Shown in pieces: positions 7,423 to 16,774 of a stretch of 64,000 nucleotides of DNA. Within the stretch, counting starts at the first letter, position 1. The number at the start of each line of letters is the position of its first letter. The position numbers and the translations under genes were made by a program. Origin of the DNA: Pseudopedobacter sp044361595. Lineage in GTDB: Bacteria; Bacteroidota; Bacteroidia; Sphingobacteriales; Sphingobacteriaceae. The notes under the pieces are model-generated. The model had not been told where the DNA came from and searched no databases. It was given only the letters and a program-made list of their open reading frames with translations. The stretch lies in contig JBIKIN010000017.1 in NCBI GenBank assembly GCA_044361595.1, positions 1 to 64,000 of the forward strand. Reading direction: 5' to 3'.

Positions 7423-9699
7423 TTAAGAGTAACATCTTATTGAAAAGATAGCTGCTGGAGTCGATTTATTTGGATGCTCTAACTCAACCATAAGTTCACT
7501 CGTCTTTAATGGTTTATCTAACTTTATTTTATTAATTGTTTGATAATTACCTATTTTTTGATAAACTAAATTCCCCTGGTCGTCTTTAATCTTATAGTTT
7601 CTAACGCAAAATGGCATTACATCCTCAGGATGTCCCATTAATACACTTTCCATAGGATGATCGTAATCTGTATCAAAAAATAGTTCTATTGTAGAAATTT
7701 CTTTTTCCTCTGTCCATTTAAATTTAATTTGTGGAGCCTTATCTTCCATTGCTGCAACCCAAGCATTAGGTTTTGTTGTAGGTCTGAAAATCCCAGTTTT
7801 TATATTATTAGCTTGAAATAAATTAATTGATGGTTCTAATTTTAGAGCTAAATTATGCCCTAATGGACGGCGCTGTGGACACCAAAACTCAAATGCTTCT
7901 ACGCCAATATCTTCTGGAGGTGTTTGTTTGCCATAATTAGAAACGGCCTTATTAACCGTATTAAATACAGAAAGAATACCTGTTATTCGTTGATTAGACA
8001 TGTGTAGCTCAACTTCTGGGTTTTTATGAAATACTACAAATGCATAAGTGCCTTCTTGAATTACTGATGAGAAGTTAATCTCTAAGCAATTTCGTCCCGA
8101 GTGAATGTCTAAAGATTTTGTTTCCAATATAATATCAGGTGTATAATTATCCACCTTACTACTAATACGTAACTCTATATTTAAAAAAGTTTCTGTTTTA
8201 GATTCAGCATAAAAAATAATTGAAGGTATATTTCCTTCAATTAATGGAAGCATTTGAGCTGTTGATATTTCTAAACTTTTTGTAAAGTTAGATGGTAATT
8301 CGTGAAGTTTATATTCGCTAGAAGCGGAAATGACCGCATTTTGAACATGATCTTTTTCATCTAATAGTTCAAATCCTGGAATATGTTGACCACTTTTTAG
8401 TAATTCTTGCTGTAAATCTACAATGTGTTCTTTTTCTGAAATTTGATTTGGAAATAACTGCTTTTGCTTAGCAATATATGCAGCCATACCAACTGCTTGT
8501 CCGACATGTGCAGCCGTTGCCATAACTCTTGTGGAGGCAAACGCCACATGAGATGCACTAATTATTCTTCCTGCTAAGAATAAATTTTTAATGTTCTTAC
8601 TGTAAAGCGTACGATAAGGAATTTGATAAACGCCCTTTCCATGCCACTGATTGCAACCTGGTTTTTCACTAAAAACTCCATCTGCTGGATGAAGATCTAT
8701 TGACCATCCACCAAATGCAACAGCGTCTTCGTGTGTTTTTTGCTCAACAATATCTTGTTGTATAAGCATATAATCACCTTCAAATCTTCTGCTTTCTCTT
8801 TTACCAGGAATGGTTCCAACCCATTCTAAAGTAAGAGTTTCTGCCTCAGGAAATTCTCCTGAATTTTTGATGTAATCCCATACACCATAAACAACTTTCC
8901 ATAACTCCCATTTAATTTCTTCGGTATCATGAATTGTATCTAATCTTCCACCATACTCAAGCCACCATAGTTTGCAACCAAACTCTTTTGAGTTAAAACT
9001 TTTGAATTTAGGGATTTCTTTAGTAACATCTAATGAAAAACTAGGAGGTGTAAATTTTACAGGTTTGCCTGTATCTTTACTGTAAAAATATAGGCTATGT
9101 CCTAATAATTCTCCATACTCGGCAGTTGGAGCAAACTTTTCTCCAAACTCTTCTTTACTTTCAGCCCCCATTCTAAAAGCAGCTCCTGCTAGAAAACCTA
9201 CAATACCATCACCAGAGGCGTCACAAAAAATTGGTGCTGATACAATATATTCAGTTGAATTTTGACTGCAAAATCCTTTTACAGCTGATATGGTTTCTTT
9301 ATTTGACTTTTGTACTTCATAGATAGCGGTGTTCAAAAGTAAAGTAATGTTTTGTTCAGATTTAACTTTGTCAAGTAATATTAAATCAAATATTAGTGGG
9401 TTTCCTTCCTTATTTTTATAAGTATTTTCAACAAGTATCTCATCTATAACACCTCCCTCTCTGCTCCATCTATTATTGTTTCCCATATGTGATGTAGCCC
9501 CTAATATCCACAAGCGAACTTCGCTTGATGAATTACCTCCTAAAACCGGCCTATCTTGTATTAGCACAACCTTAACGCCTTTACGGGCAGCAGTAATTGC
9601 AGCACATGCTCCAGAAAGTCCACCTCCTATAACCGCTAATTCAGTATTAATAGTTTTTAAATTCAAATATCTCTTAATCTCAAATTCCTGCTTTATCAT
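7423..9699 (-). CDS. FAD-dependent oxidoreductase with C-terminal beta domain
   Basis: This 758-residue protein starts with a Rossmann dinucleotide fold (AVIGGGLSGACAAITAARKG, residues 22-41), then PVLGGNSSSEVR and the DASGDGIVGFLAGA motif of the FAD_oxidored family. The C-terminal 200 residues look like a discoidin-type beta-sandwich (STIELFFDTDYDHP, then VRNYKIKDDQGN). There is no signal peptide, so it is probably cytoplasmic. It lies 20 bases downstream of the 952-residue six-hairpin gene and is likely co-transcribed with it. Oxidation of a sugar or sugar acid released by the PUL is plausible, but the substrate is not visible. Confidence 0.75.
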   Translation of the reverse strand: MIKQEFEIKRYLNLKTINTELAVIGGGLSGACAAITAARKGVKVVLIQDRPVLGGNSSSEVRLWILGATSHMGNNNRWSREGGVIDEILVENTYKNKEGNPLIFDLILLDKVKSEQNITLLLNTAIYEVQKSNKETISAVKGFCSQNSTEYIVSAPIFCDASGDGIVGFLAGAAFRMGAESKEEFGEKFAPTAEYGELLGHSLYFYSKDTGKPVKFTPPSFSLDVTKEIPKFKSFNSKEFGCKLWWLEYGGRLDTIHDTEEIKWELWKVVYGVWDYIKNSGEFPEAETLTLEWVGTIPGKRESRRFEGDYMLIQQDIVEQKTHEDAVAFGGWSIDLHPADGVFSEKPGCNQWHGKGVYQIPYRTLYSKNIKNLFLAGRIISASHVAFASTRVMATAAHVGQAVGMAAYIAKQKQLFPNQISEKEHIVDLQQELLKSGQHIPGFELLDEKDHVQNAVISASSEYKLHELPSNFTKSLEISTAQMLPLIEGNIPSIIFYAESKTETFLNIELRISSKVDNYTPDIILETKSLDIHSGRNCLEINFSSVIQEGTYAFVVFHKNPEVELHMSNQRITGILSVFNTVNKAVSNYGKQTPPEDIGVEAFEFWCPQRRPLGHNLALKLEPSINLFQANNIKTGIFRPTTKPNAWVAAMEDKAPQIKFKWTEEKEISTIELFFDTDYDHPMESVLMGHPEDVMPFCVRNYKIKDDQGNLVYQKIGNYQTINKIKLDKPLKTSELMVELEHPNKSTPAAIFSIRCYS

Positions 9700-9719
9700 A
9701 ATCTGTTTCTTTTAATCTT

Positions 9720-12578
9720 TTATTTGTTTGTTTCCCTACTTCCCAAAGTAATGGTTGTTCCAGAAACTTTTTCTCCATTTATTTTTACTCCGTCTAACCT
9801 GAAACTAACCCATGGAGATTCTAGCGGGACATTAACAGTGAATTCAAATGGATATTGTTTTTTTGTAATTATTTGGTTTTTTTTATCATTTGTATCGAAA
9901 TGCAAACTAACTTCAGAAAACTTTGAATCGTCTTCTTTTAAATATATGTATGCTTTGTTTGCATAGTTTCCCATCCTAATTAACATTGCATCAGCGTTAC
10001 CAAATTCTTTTATTTTAATAAAATCTGATCCTAGAGCTTTGGACGGGGCAATAATTTTGTCTTGGAATTCAGTAACTGGTTTTACGTTTTCAAGTTTTAA
10101 TGTAACAATACCATTTGCAGGTACATTTACGATAAAGTTTTTATTTAAATCTTTTTTCCACTCTTTTCCATCATAAATATATCTAATAGCATTACTATGA
10201 GACTTTAAAAGACTATCATTTAAGAAAACAAAACTTTTAACCGGTTTATTTGACTGATTTAGAAATGAAACGTATAAATCATTACCTTTTCTACCAGAGA
10301 TATAGTTTAATTCTACGCTTTCTGTAGTCAATAACTTTTTAGGCATCCATAAATTAACACCATCTACATCATAAAATTTTCCTTTAGATGCTCCATAAAA
10401 TTTGCTTTGTAAATAAGCATACCCTTCTATAAAATTTGAAGGGAAGTTAATTTCACCTTTAGATCTTACATAAGCATCTGTAATTAAATAGTCTATTAAA
10501 ATACTAGCCATAGGCATAATATGGTTATAGTGGAAGGAATTTACACTTTGCTCTTTGTGTGAGTGATAAGGGAAGTCAAACTTTTCATAAGCAGTTGTTC
10601 TTGCAGTGTTAATATGATAGCCAGGAAAATTTCTGTAACGACCAATTACGGCTGACTTTGCCACCTCCTTTAAAAAACTGTCATTTGTGTAATATCCAAG
10701 TCTTAGCATCCAAGGAGCATAGTTGGCCATAAATATTGCTCTATGACCTGTACTAGTTCCTGAGGACTCTGGTGTTAAGCCAATTTCAGAGAGTCGCCAT
10801 GCCGGGGCTTTTTCTTCAGGAAATTTCATTTGAGGATGACCTTTAGATTTTAAATAACTGTAGTAAGGAGCGTTGCCACCTTTATTAACAATTAATGAAT
10901 CTTTAACAGGTATTCCTGGAGACATCCACGTAAACATAGTATAATGTCTAGCTCCATCTTGAGATGCTTCTAGGTATTTTTTATCTTTTGTTATTTCATA
11001 TAATTCTAACAAGGCTATCCATTTGTTTGTATATGCCGTCCAAAAGAAAAAACCACCAGCTAACTTATCATCAAAATCAGTTTGTCTTTTATTCACTCGG
11101 TCTTGCAAATATTCATCAGCTCCTTCTGTTGCTCTTTTTAAATAAATTGGATCTTTAGTAGTTTTGTAAAGATGCATTGCGTTTATCCAAGTATCTCCCT
11201 CCTCTGTTACATCAAGATTACGTATTCTACTACTCTGTAATTCTTGCTTTGCTAGTAAAATATAAAATGGGTTATTATTCCCAAATATGTTGTACAAAGA
11301 ACTTAATTCAGATATTGGAGCAATAGGCCCATTTAGTTTTCGAGACGGACTTTGTATTTTTTGAGTAGAATCTAAAGCAAATAAAAACTTTTCTCTTGAC
11401 AGCATGTACTCCATTAACGGGTAAGCCCTTTTATCAAAAATTTCTTTGTTATCCGTAATAATTGCAAGTTCTAATGGGTTTAGGCTAGAAACATTTTTTA
11501 CCGCACCAGGAACATCAGTTGAGTAAGCAAAACCTTTTAGCGAATCAAGATACCAGGCATAATTAGTCAAAGAATAATCTACAATGTTATCAAAAACTGT
11601 ATTTAATGTGGATATGTCATTTTTACGATAATCTTTAAAGCCAAAATACTGACGAGCTAATTTTTCATAAGTTTGAGTAATGGAATTTGGTTCTACAATT
11701 AAATATGCTGCAAATTCAAAAATTTGACCTTTATTCATCAATGATTTTGGGCCACCGAGAATAGGAGCAAAAACTTGTGGTTTTGCCATTCCATCTTTAT
11801 CTCTTATACTAATTCCAAATTGACTGTTTGTAAATAGGGGTAGGGGATCAAAGGGTAAATATTCTGGTGATGCTAAAACACCAAGGCTATTAGCTCCATC
11901 ATTTACTAATGTAGTTGGTAGAGTAGCCATGTAAGATGGAGTTAAATAAGAATTATCGGGAAATCGTTTTTCTTGCCAAATTAATGGTTGCCAAATTTCT
12001 TCTGCTTGATTTGGTGAAATTGCCGGAGCACCCGTGTATCCTACAGAAAAATAGCCTTTTTGCTTAGTAAAAATTTGATATTTAATTTTTGGATTAGTCG
12101 ATTTATCAAGAAAAAATGTAGCAGTTAACTTGAATAACTCTGTTTCTGCGTAAACAAAAATAACTGAATCTTTTTTGTTAATCATTTTATTGGGTACGGC
12201 TAAGTAAAGTTTTCCCGGATTAAAAAGATTAGAGGTTCTCCTGGCTTGCTTTCCTTTCAGAATGGCATCGTCAAAACCATCTCCAATAAAATCATCACTA
12301 GATTTAGAAGATGATAGATCTGCTTTGTTAATATCAGTTGTTTCCCACGTAGGGACGTTATATGGTACACCTTTAATTCCCGATGGACGTAATGCTAAAT
12401 AGGGGTTTTTATCAGAATATAGAATTGTGAATTGTCCAGAAAATGAATATTGTTTTCCGTTTTTTGTTATCAATATAGATTTGTCTTTCTCAGAAATTTT
12501 AATTTGTGAATACGCGAACAGACAATTAAAGATTTGAAAGAAAAATAATAAAAAAATAAACTTTATTAGAGATTTCAT
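9720..12578 (-). CDS. Large secreted six-hairpin-like protein, paralogue A
   Basis: This 952-residue exported protein (signal peptide about 1-24) has an N-terminal beta-rich domain (about 25-300), a helical toroid-like region (310-720) and a C-terminal beta region. Conserved blocks shared with the 936-residue paralogue are EIWQPLIWQEKRFPD (194-208), DSTQKIQSPSRKLNG (403-417), SEIGLTPESSGTS (597-609) and the Tyr/His-rich block between TTAYEK and FHYNHIMPMA (661-691). Function is unknown. Clustered Tyr, His and Arg in a helical toroid recall polysaccharide lyases and six-hairpin glycosidases, but this is inference. A copy of the candidate operator lies 14 bases before the start codon, so it may begin its own transcript. 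Confidence 0.65.
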   Translation of the reverse strand: MKSLIKFIFLLFFFQIFNCLFAYSQIKISEKDKSILITKNGKQYSFSGQFTILYSDKNPYLALRPSGIKGVPYNVPTWETTDINKADLSSSKSSDDFIGDGFDDAILKGKQARRTSNLFNPGKLYLAVPNKMINKKDSVIFVYAETELFKLTATFFLDKSTNPKIKYQIFTKQKGYFSVGYTGAPAISPNQAEEIWQPLIWQEKRFPDNSYLTPSYMATLPTTLVNDGANSLGVLASPEYLPFDPLPLFTNSQFGISIRDKDGMAKPQVFAPILGGPKSLMNKGQIFEFAAYLIVEPNSITQTYEKLARQYFGFKDYRKNDISTLNTVFDNIVDYSLTNYAWYLDSLKGFAYSTDVPGAVKNVSSLNPLELAIITDNKEIFDKRAYPLMEYMLSREKFLFALDSTQKIQSPSRKLNGPIAPISELSSLYNIFGNNNPFYILLAKQELQSSRIRNLDVTEEGDTWINAMHLYKTTKDPIYLKRATEGADEYLQDRVNKRQTDFDDKLAGGFFFWTAYTNKWIALLELYEITKDKKYLEASQDGARHYTMFTWMSPGIPVKDSLIVNKGGNAPYYSYLKSKGHPQMKFPEEKAPAWRLSEIGLTPESSGTSTGHRAIFMANYAPWMLRLGYYTNDSFLKEVAKSAVIGRYRNFPGYHINTARTTAYEKFDFPYHSHKEQSVNSFHYNHIMPMASILIDYLITDAYVRSKGEINFPSNFIEGYAYLQSKFYGASKGKFYDVDGVNLWMPKKLLTTESVELNYISGRKGNDLYVSFLNQSNKPVKSFVFLNDSLLKSHSNAIRYIYDGKEWKKDLNKNFIVNVPANGIVTLKLENVKPVTEFQDKIIAPSKALGSDFIKIKEFGNADAMLIRMGNYANKAYIYLKEDDSKFSEVSLHFDTNDKKNQIITKKQYPFEFTVNVPLESPWVSFRLDGVKINGEKVSGTTITLGSRETNK

Positions 12579-13154
12579 TTTGATTGATTAAATAGTTTGG
12601 TCTAGTTTGGTTTGTACTACAAATAAAATCAGAATTATCTTCAATTACAAGTTTTATTGATTTTATTTTATTTGTTAAAATATCTATTTAGAAGATAATC
12701 AAAATCTATTTTTACTGTCAATAACGCAATAGTAAAATGGATTATGATATAAGAAGTTAATTAATGTAAAAGATCAAATGGTTATTTAAAATATCTCTTT
12801 TAAATATTTAAAATAACCGGTTTTGAGTATTTCGACAAAGTTTACTTTACTTCGATTAAGATTTAAAAATTGGTATTCTTTATGTTGTAAATTTTTAACT
12901 TTATAACAGTAATTTATGCTTTAACATATATCCTCTAATCATGAATAAAGGAAAACTCTTCCGTAACTAATCTTACCTTTGCTGGGAAGGGTTACTATCT
13001 TGAGATTGTTGATTATATTTAACCAAATGAACTCCATTAGATAAACACAATCTTTTTTAATAAACATTCATTTTTCTGATTCCAAAAACATAAGCAAAGG
13101 AAATTAACTTTTAAAAATTGGTCTAAATTATTACCAAATATTAAAGTATTAGAA
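12579..13154. other. Gene-free stretch between GH106 and paralogue A
   Basis: This 576-base AT-rich stretch contains operator-like site A near its left end. No reading frame, RNA gene or clear terminator was recognised in the rest. Its length, with the operator copy, suggests a separate promoter for the downstream part of PUL 1. Confidence 0.5.
12593..12614 (-). promoter_or_regulatory. Candidate operator, site A (upstream of paralogue A)
   Basis: Read on the plus strand this is TAGTTTGGTCTAGTTTGGTT, one of four copies of a shared motif with consensus GTTTGGTCTGGTYTGRTWT. It stands 14 bases upstream of the minus-strand start codon at 12578, the same distance as site D before its gene. The likely binder is the GntR-type regulator at 30207-31232, by proximity and because such factors bind short repeated half-sites. 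Confidence 0.6.
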
Positions 13155-16100
13155 TCAATGAAACAATTCTGTATAAAAAACCAGTTTAACTTCACCTAAA
13201 AGCCCAGAATTGACCAAAGGCGAGGTTTTATCGTAATGTTTCCATGTAGCAAAGGTGTAGCGCTTGTCTTTTCTCTCTACATTTTTGTTGTTAAGCCACT
13301 CTGGTAATTCAAGTAATCTGCCAATACTAAATTTAGAGCCTGAAGCATCATATTTAGCATCTATTGCTATATATTCGTCTCCTATCAAACGGTTTATCCA
13401 CCTGTTAACCACTTTAATTCTAATTTCGTTTTCGCCAGTTTTAAGGTAGGGGGTAACATCCAAGCGATAAGGTTTTTTCCATATTACATCTACCGGTTTA
13501 TTATTAATAAAAACTTCTGCTATATCATAAATCTCATCTAATTGAAGCATACAAACTTCTCTATCTAAAATTTTATCTGTAATAATAAAATTGTTAATAT
13601 ATTCTGCAGTACCAGAATAATGGCGGATATCTGTGTTGCTGTTTTTATTCCATAACTGCAACGAAGGCATAGTAATAGATTCTGGGGCACCACGACCATC
13701 TAAAAACTTTACTGTCCATGGCGTTTGAATTGTTATTTCAGATTTTACTTTTGCTACTTTTATCCTTTCTGTTTTACCGCTATTGTATTGAAAATCTAGT
13801 ATTGCATTATCGTTAATTAAATACTTGCTTTTATATAAGCTTATAGCTTCCGGAAGATTAGACAATGATTTGGTATCTCCGGTTGCATTTACCATTATAT
13901 TTTTGGTGAAATCTTTGCTAAGTTTATCTCTGAAAACAACAAATACAGAACCCTGAGGTTCAATTCGCAATGGGATATTAGTTCTCCCGCCTATAGTATC
14001 AAAAACAGATACTTTCCATGAATCTCCTGTTAATCCATCCCATATTTCTGGTTGTTTACCCTTTACTCTTAAGCTAAGATTTAGAGATGCAGTGCTATCT
14101 GCTTGATTAGTAACAAAATAGACATCAAAATCATTACCTGTTCTATGTATATATTTTAAAGAATCAGTTGCAATATTATTATAAATCACATCAGGAGTAA
14201 TGGCATTGTCTTTTAAGATCTCTTCAATTGCTTTTCCCCAATAGATGGTTCCATTGCCGTGTTTTTTCTCATTTTTTGTTTTTCCATTCAAATCACCCCA
14301 TATCTCTTTAACCAGTTGGTCAAACTCAGTTTTCCCTTTGGTAAAACCCGCCATATCTGGTGGCGATATTGGTGGTGGGCCGAGTAAAGATGCCCCTTGT
14401 AATAATAATGTATTTAGCTTCTGCAAGGTTTCCAGAGTCATATAAGGATAATCGGGCAAAATCATAAGTTTGTACTTCGCACCTGATGACAAAGACAATT
14501 CTTTTCCATTAATTTTTAACCCTTCTAGATATCTAGGATAGATGATATCATAATTAATGCCTTCAGGTATTTTACTAACCCATGACGGGAACTCATAAAC
14601 CGCATCGTTAGGAAAAAGATAACAAATATCGGATACTATAATGCCTTGTTGTAATAAATATTGGCTTCTACCTAAATAATCTCCCCATTCTGGCGCATAT
14701 TTCCACCAGGTGTTAGTTCTTCCGAAATGAGTACCATACCTACCCATCGTAAATCCTGGTAGAATATTTTCATAAGGCTGATGCGTATAGGTGTGAAAAA
14801 TAAACTTATTAATTCCTAATGCGAAGGCATAGTCGCCAAGTTTCTTAAGGTTATTAGGCAAGTTTTGCCATTTGCCGAATTCTGGTTTTGAAGTAAAAGA
14901 TTCTGCACCCACTAAATTTTTACCTAAAACATTGGCAATAGATACTGTTTGTTTAATTACCTTCTCTCTTTTTTCCGCTCCTTCAGTCCAAAATTCATTC
15001 ATCGGAACATCTACAAACCTATTTCCATTGCTTGGTGACATAGGCCCTCCTTGAGTCTCTGAAAATATGATTAGATTATTTTTGTGCGCCAAGCGCTGCA
15101 TAATTTGATAATAATTCTCAGCAAACATGTCAGAAAGTGCTTGTTGAAAATCCCATAAAAAGGCTGAAGATTTAAAGCCAGTTTCTACGGTTCTACCCAC
15201 TAAAACCGGCAGATAGCCTTTAATATCATAACCTTTTCTTTGCTGAAATTCCTGTGGCATTTTCTCAGTCCAATTTTGAAAACCACCTTCAAAACTATCA
15301 AACAATATTCCTTTAAAAGTCTTTCCAGTAAGATTTCCAGCTTCCTTTATTACTCTTCCTAAGGACTGATTGAACTGGAACTCTACCGCATCAGGATCAA
15401 GTTTATCTACTTCGTAACCGGTACCCTCATCTACCGCAGGATGTATTTTATGAGCCGTTGTAGTGTATCCAAATCTTAATATTGTCCATCTGCCTGCAGG
15501 CATATTTTTCCAGACTAAATTTCCTGTCTTAGGATCAAAATATTTACCTAAATCTATTATTTGATTTTGAAGAATGCCTTGAAAGTTTTCTTTAATAATT
15601 AAATTTTGATTTAAAAATGGTGCTTTAGACATTCCGGTACGTTTATACCAATCAGTAATATTTCTAAGATTACGTAATTTTATTTCAGTTAGCTGATAAT
15701 TTTTAGTTCCATCTAATTTTATTCGTAGAAAATTAAGATTGGTACTAGCAAATGAAACTGTAAAGTTTGCAGATTTAGCGAAATGATCTTTGTAATTAAA
15801 TTTATTGATTTCTTTATATTTTATACCATCAGTAGAAACTTCAATACTCCCAGCAAAACCTATTTTCTCAACAATAGATCTCATATCGAAAGTGATGCTA
15901 TTTAAAACAATTGGAGACGTGAACTGAAATAAAATATATGAATTACCTTTTTTAAAAGCAGAAGAAGTTACACCAGTAGAATAATCTTCATCATAAACCT
16001 CTTTTAATGTTTTGCCATCGGACGAAGTAACAGTTTTAATTTTTTTTCTGATTTCTTCCTCTCCATCTATGGCGGGAACGGCAATTACAGTTATATCTTT

Positions 16101-16595
16101 ATAAAATCCAAGATTGGCATAAGGAGAAGATAAATTTATATCTTTTTGTAATAGTGGGTTTGCATCGGTCTCACTATAAACCAATTGCTTCATTGATTTT
16201 TCTAAGGATATCCATGGACCACCTGCACCGGACCAACCCGGACTATTAGTCATATAAAACTCAATTCCTAGGCTATCACACATTCTAATGGCGTACTGTA
16301 CATGCTCATGCCAAATGTCTTGACCATATCTTACAGGACCTTTTGGTAAATACATATGCGTATCAAACATTTGCACCCCACCTATCCCAACTCTTTTCAT
16401 ATCTATCAGATCTTTCTTAATTCCTTCTTTTGTTACATTCCCATTAATCCAATGCCACCATGTTAATGGTTTTGAGATATTTTCAGGATTTGCAAAATTT
16501 TTCTGAATTAACACTCCTTTATCTTGTGAAATAGAGATTTTAACAACAAAAAGAAAAATAGTGAGCAGAATTAGTCTGAGGTTTATAAATTTCAT
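13155..16595 (-). CDS. GH106 alpha-L-rhamnosidase
   Basis: This 1146-residue exported protein (signal peptide about 1-23) has the typical GH106 start PLTWWHWINGNVTKEGIKKD followed by MKRVGIGGVQMFDTHMY. The barrel carries acidic motifs expected around the active site (LFDSFEGGFQNW, FSETQGGPMS and VGAESFTS). A discoidin-like insertion lies at about residues 190-310 and C-terminal beta-sandwich domains follow (VFINNKPVDVIWKKPYRLDV). Family members release terminal alpha-L-rhamnose from pectic or arabinogalactan side chains by inversion. It sits between the GH2 gene and paralogue A, in the same direction. A half-site-like TTTGGTTTATAA occurs just upstream, near 16607. Confidence 0.92.
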   Translation of the reverse strand: MKFINLRLILLTIFLFVVKISISQDKGVLIQKNFANPENISKPLTWWHWINGNVTKEGIKKDLIDMKRVGIGGVQMFDTHMYLPKGPVRYGQDIWHEHVQYAIRMCDSLGIEFYMTNSPGWSGAGGPWISLEKSMKQLVYSETDANPLLQKDINLSSPYANLGFYKDITVIAVPAIDGEEEIRKKIKTVTSSDGKTLKEVYDEDYSTGVTSSAFKKGNSYILFQFTSPIVLNSITFDMRSIVEKIGFAGSIEVSTDGIKYKEINKFNYKDHFAKSANFTVSFASTNLNFLRIKLDGTKNYQLTEIKLRNLRNITDWYKRTGMSKAPFLNQNLIIKENFQGILQNQIIDLGKYFDPKTGNLVWKNMPAGRWTILRFGYTTTAHKIHPAVDEGTGYEVDKLDPDAVEFQFNQSLGRVIKEAGNLTGKTFKGILFDSFEGGFQNWTEKMPQEFQQRKGYDIKGYLPVLVGRTVETGFKSSAFLWDFQQALSDMFAENYYQIMQRLAHKNNLIIFSETQGGPMSPSNGNRFVDVPMNEFWTEGAEKREKVIKQTVSIANVLGKNLVGAESFTSKPEFGKWQNLPNNLKKLGDYAFALGINKFIFHTYTHQPYENILPGFTMGRYGTHFGRTNTWWKYAPEWGDYLGRSQYLLQQGIIVSDICYLFPNDAVYEFPSWVSKIPEGINYDIIYPRYLEGLKINGKELSLSSGAKYKLMILPDYPYMTLETLQKLNTLLLQGASLLGPPPISPPDMAGFTKGKTEFDQLVKEIWGDLNGKTKNEKKHGNGTIYWGKAIEEILKDNAITPDVIYNNIATDSLKYIHRTGNDFDVYFVTNQADSTASLNLSLRVKGKQPEIWDGLTGDSWKVSVFDTIGGRTNIPLRIEPQGSVFVVFRDKLSKDFTKNIMVNATGDTKSLSNLPEAISLYKSKYLINDNAILDFQYNSGKTERIKVAKVKSEITIQTPWTVKFLDGRGAPESITMPSLQLWNKNSNTDIRHYSGTAEYINNFIITDKILDREVCMLQLDEIYDIAEVFINNKPVDVIWKKPYRLDVTPYLKTGENEIRIKVVNRWINRLIGDEYIAIDAKYDASGSKFSIGRLLELPEWLNNKNVERKDKRYTFATWKHYDKTSPLVNSGLLGEVKLVFYTELFH

Positions 16596-16774
16596 TTAAT
16601 GAGTATTTTGGTTTATAATCTAAATAACTAGTTTCATTTTTTAATAAGACTTTTATTTCCTTCTAAAAATGTTTTTAAATAGGGCGATATACTATTAAAT
16701 TCTGAACTATTACAAATAGCTATTCTAGAACAATATTATTATGTCTGACATAATTTAAAACTTCTTTGAAAATT

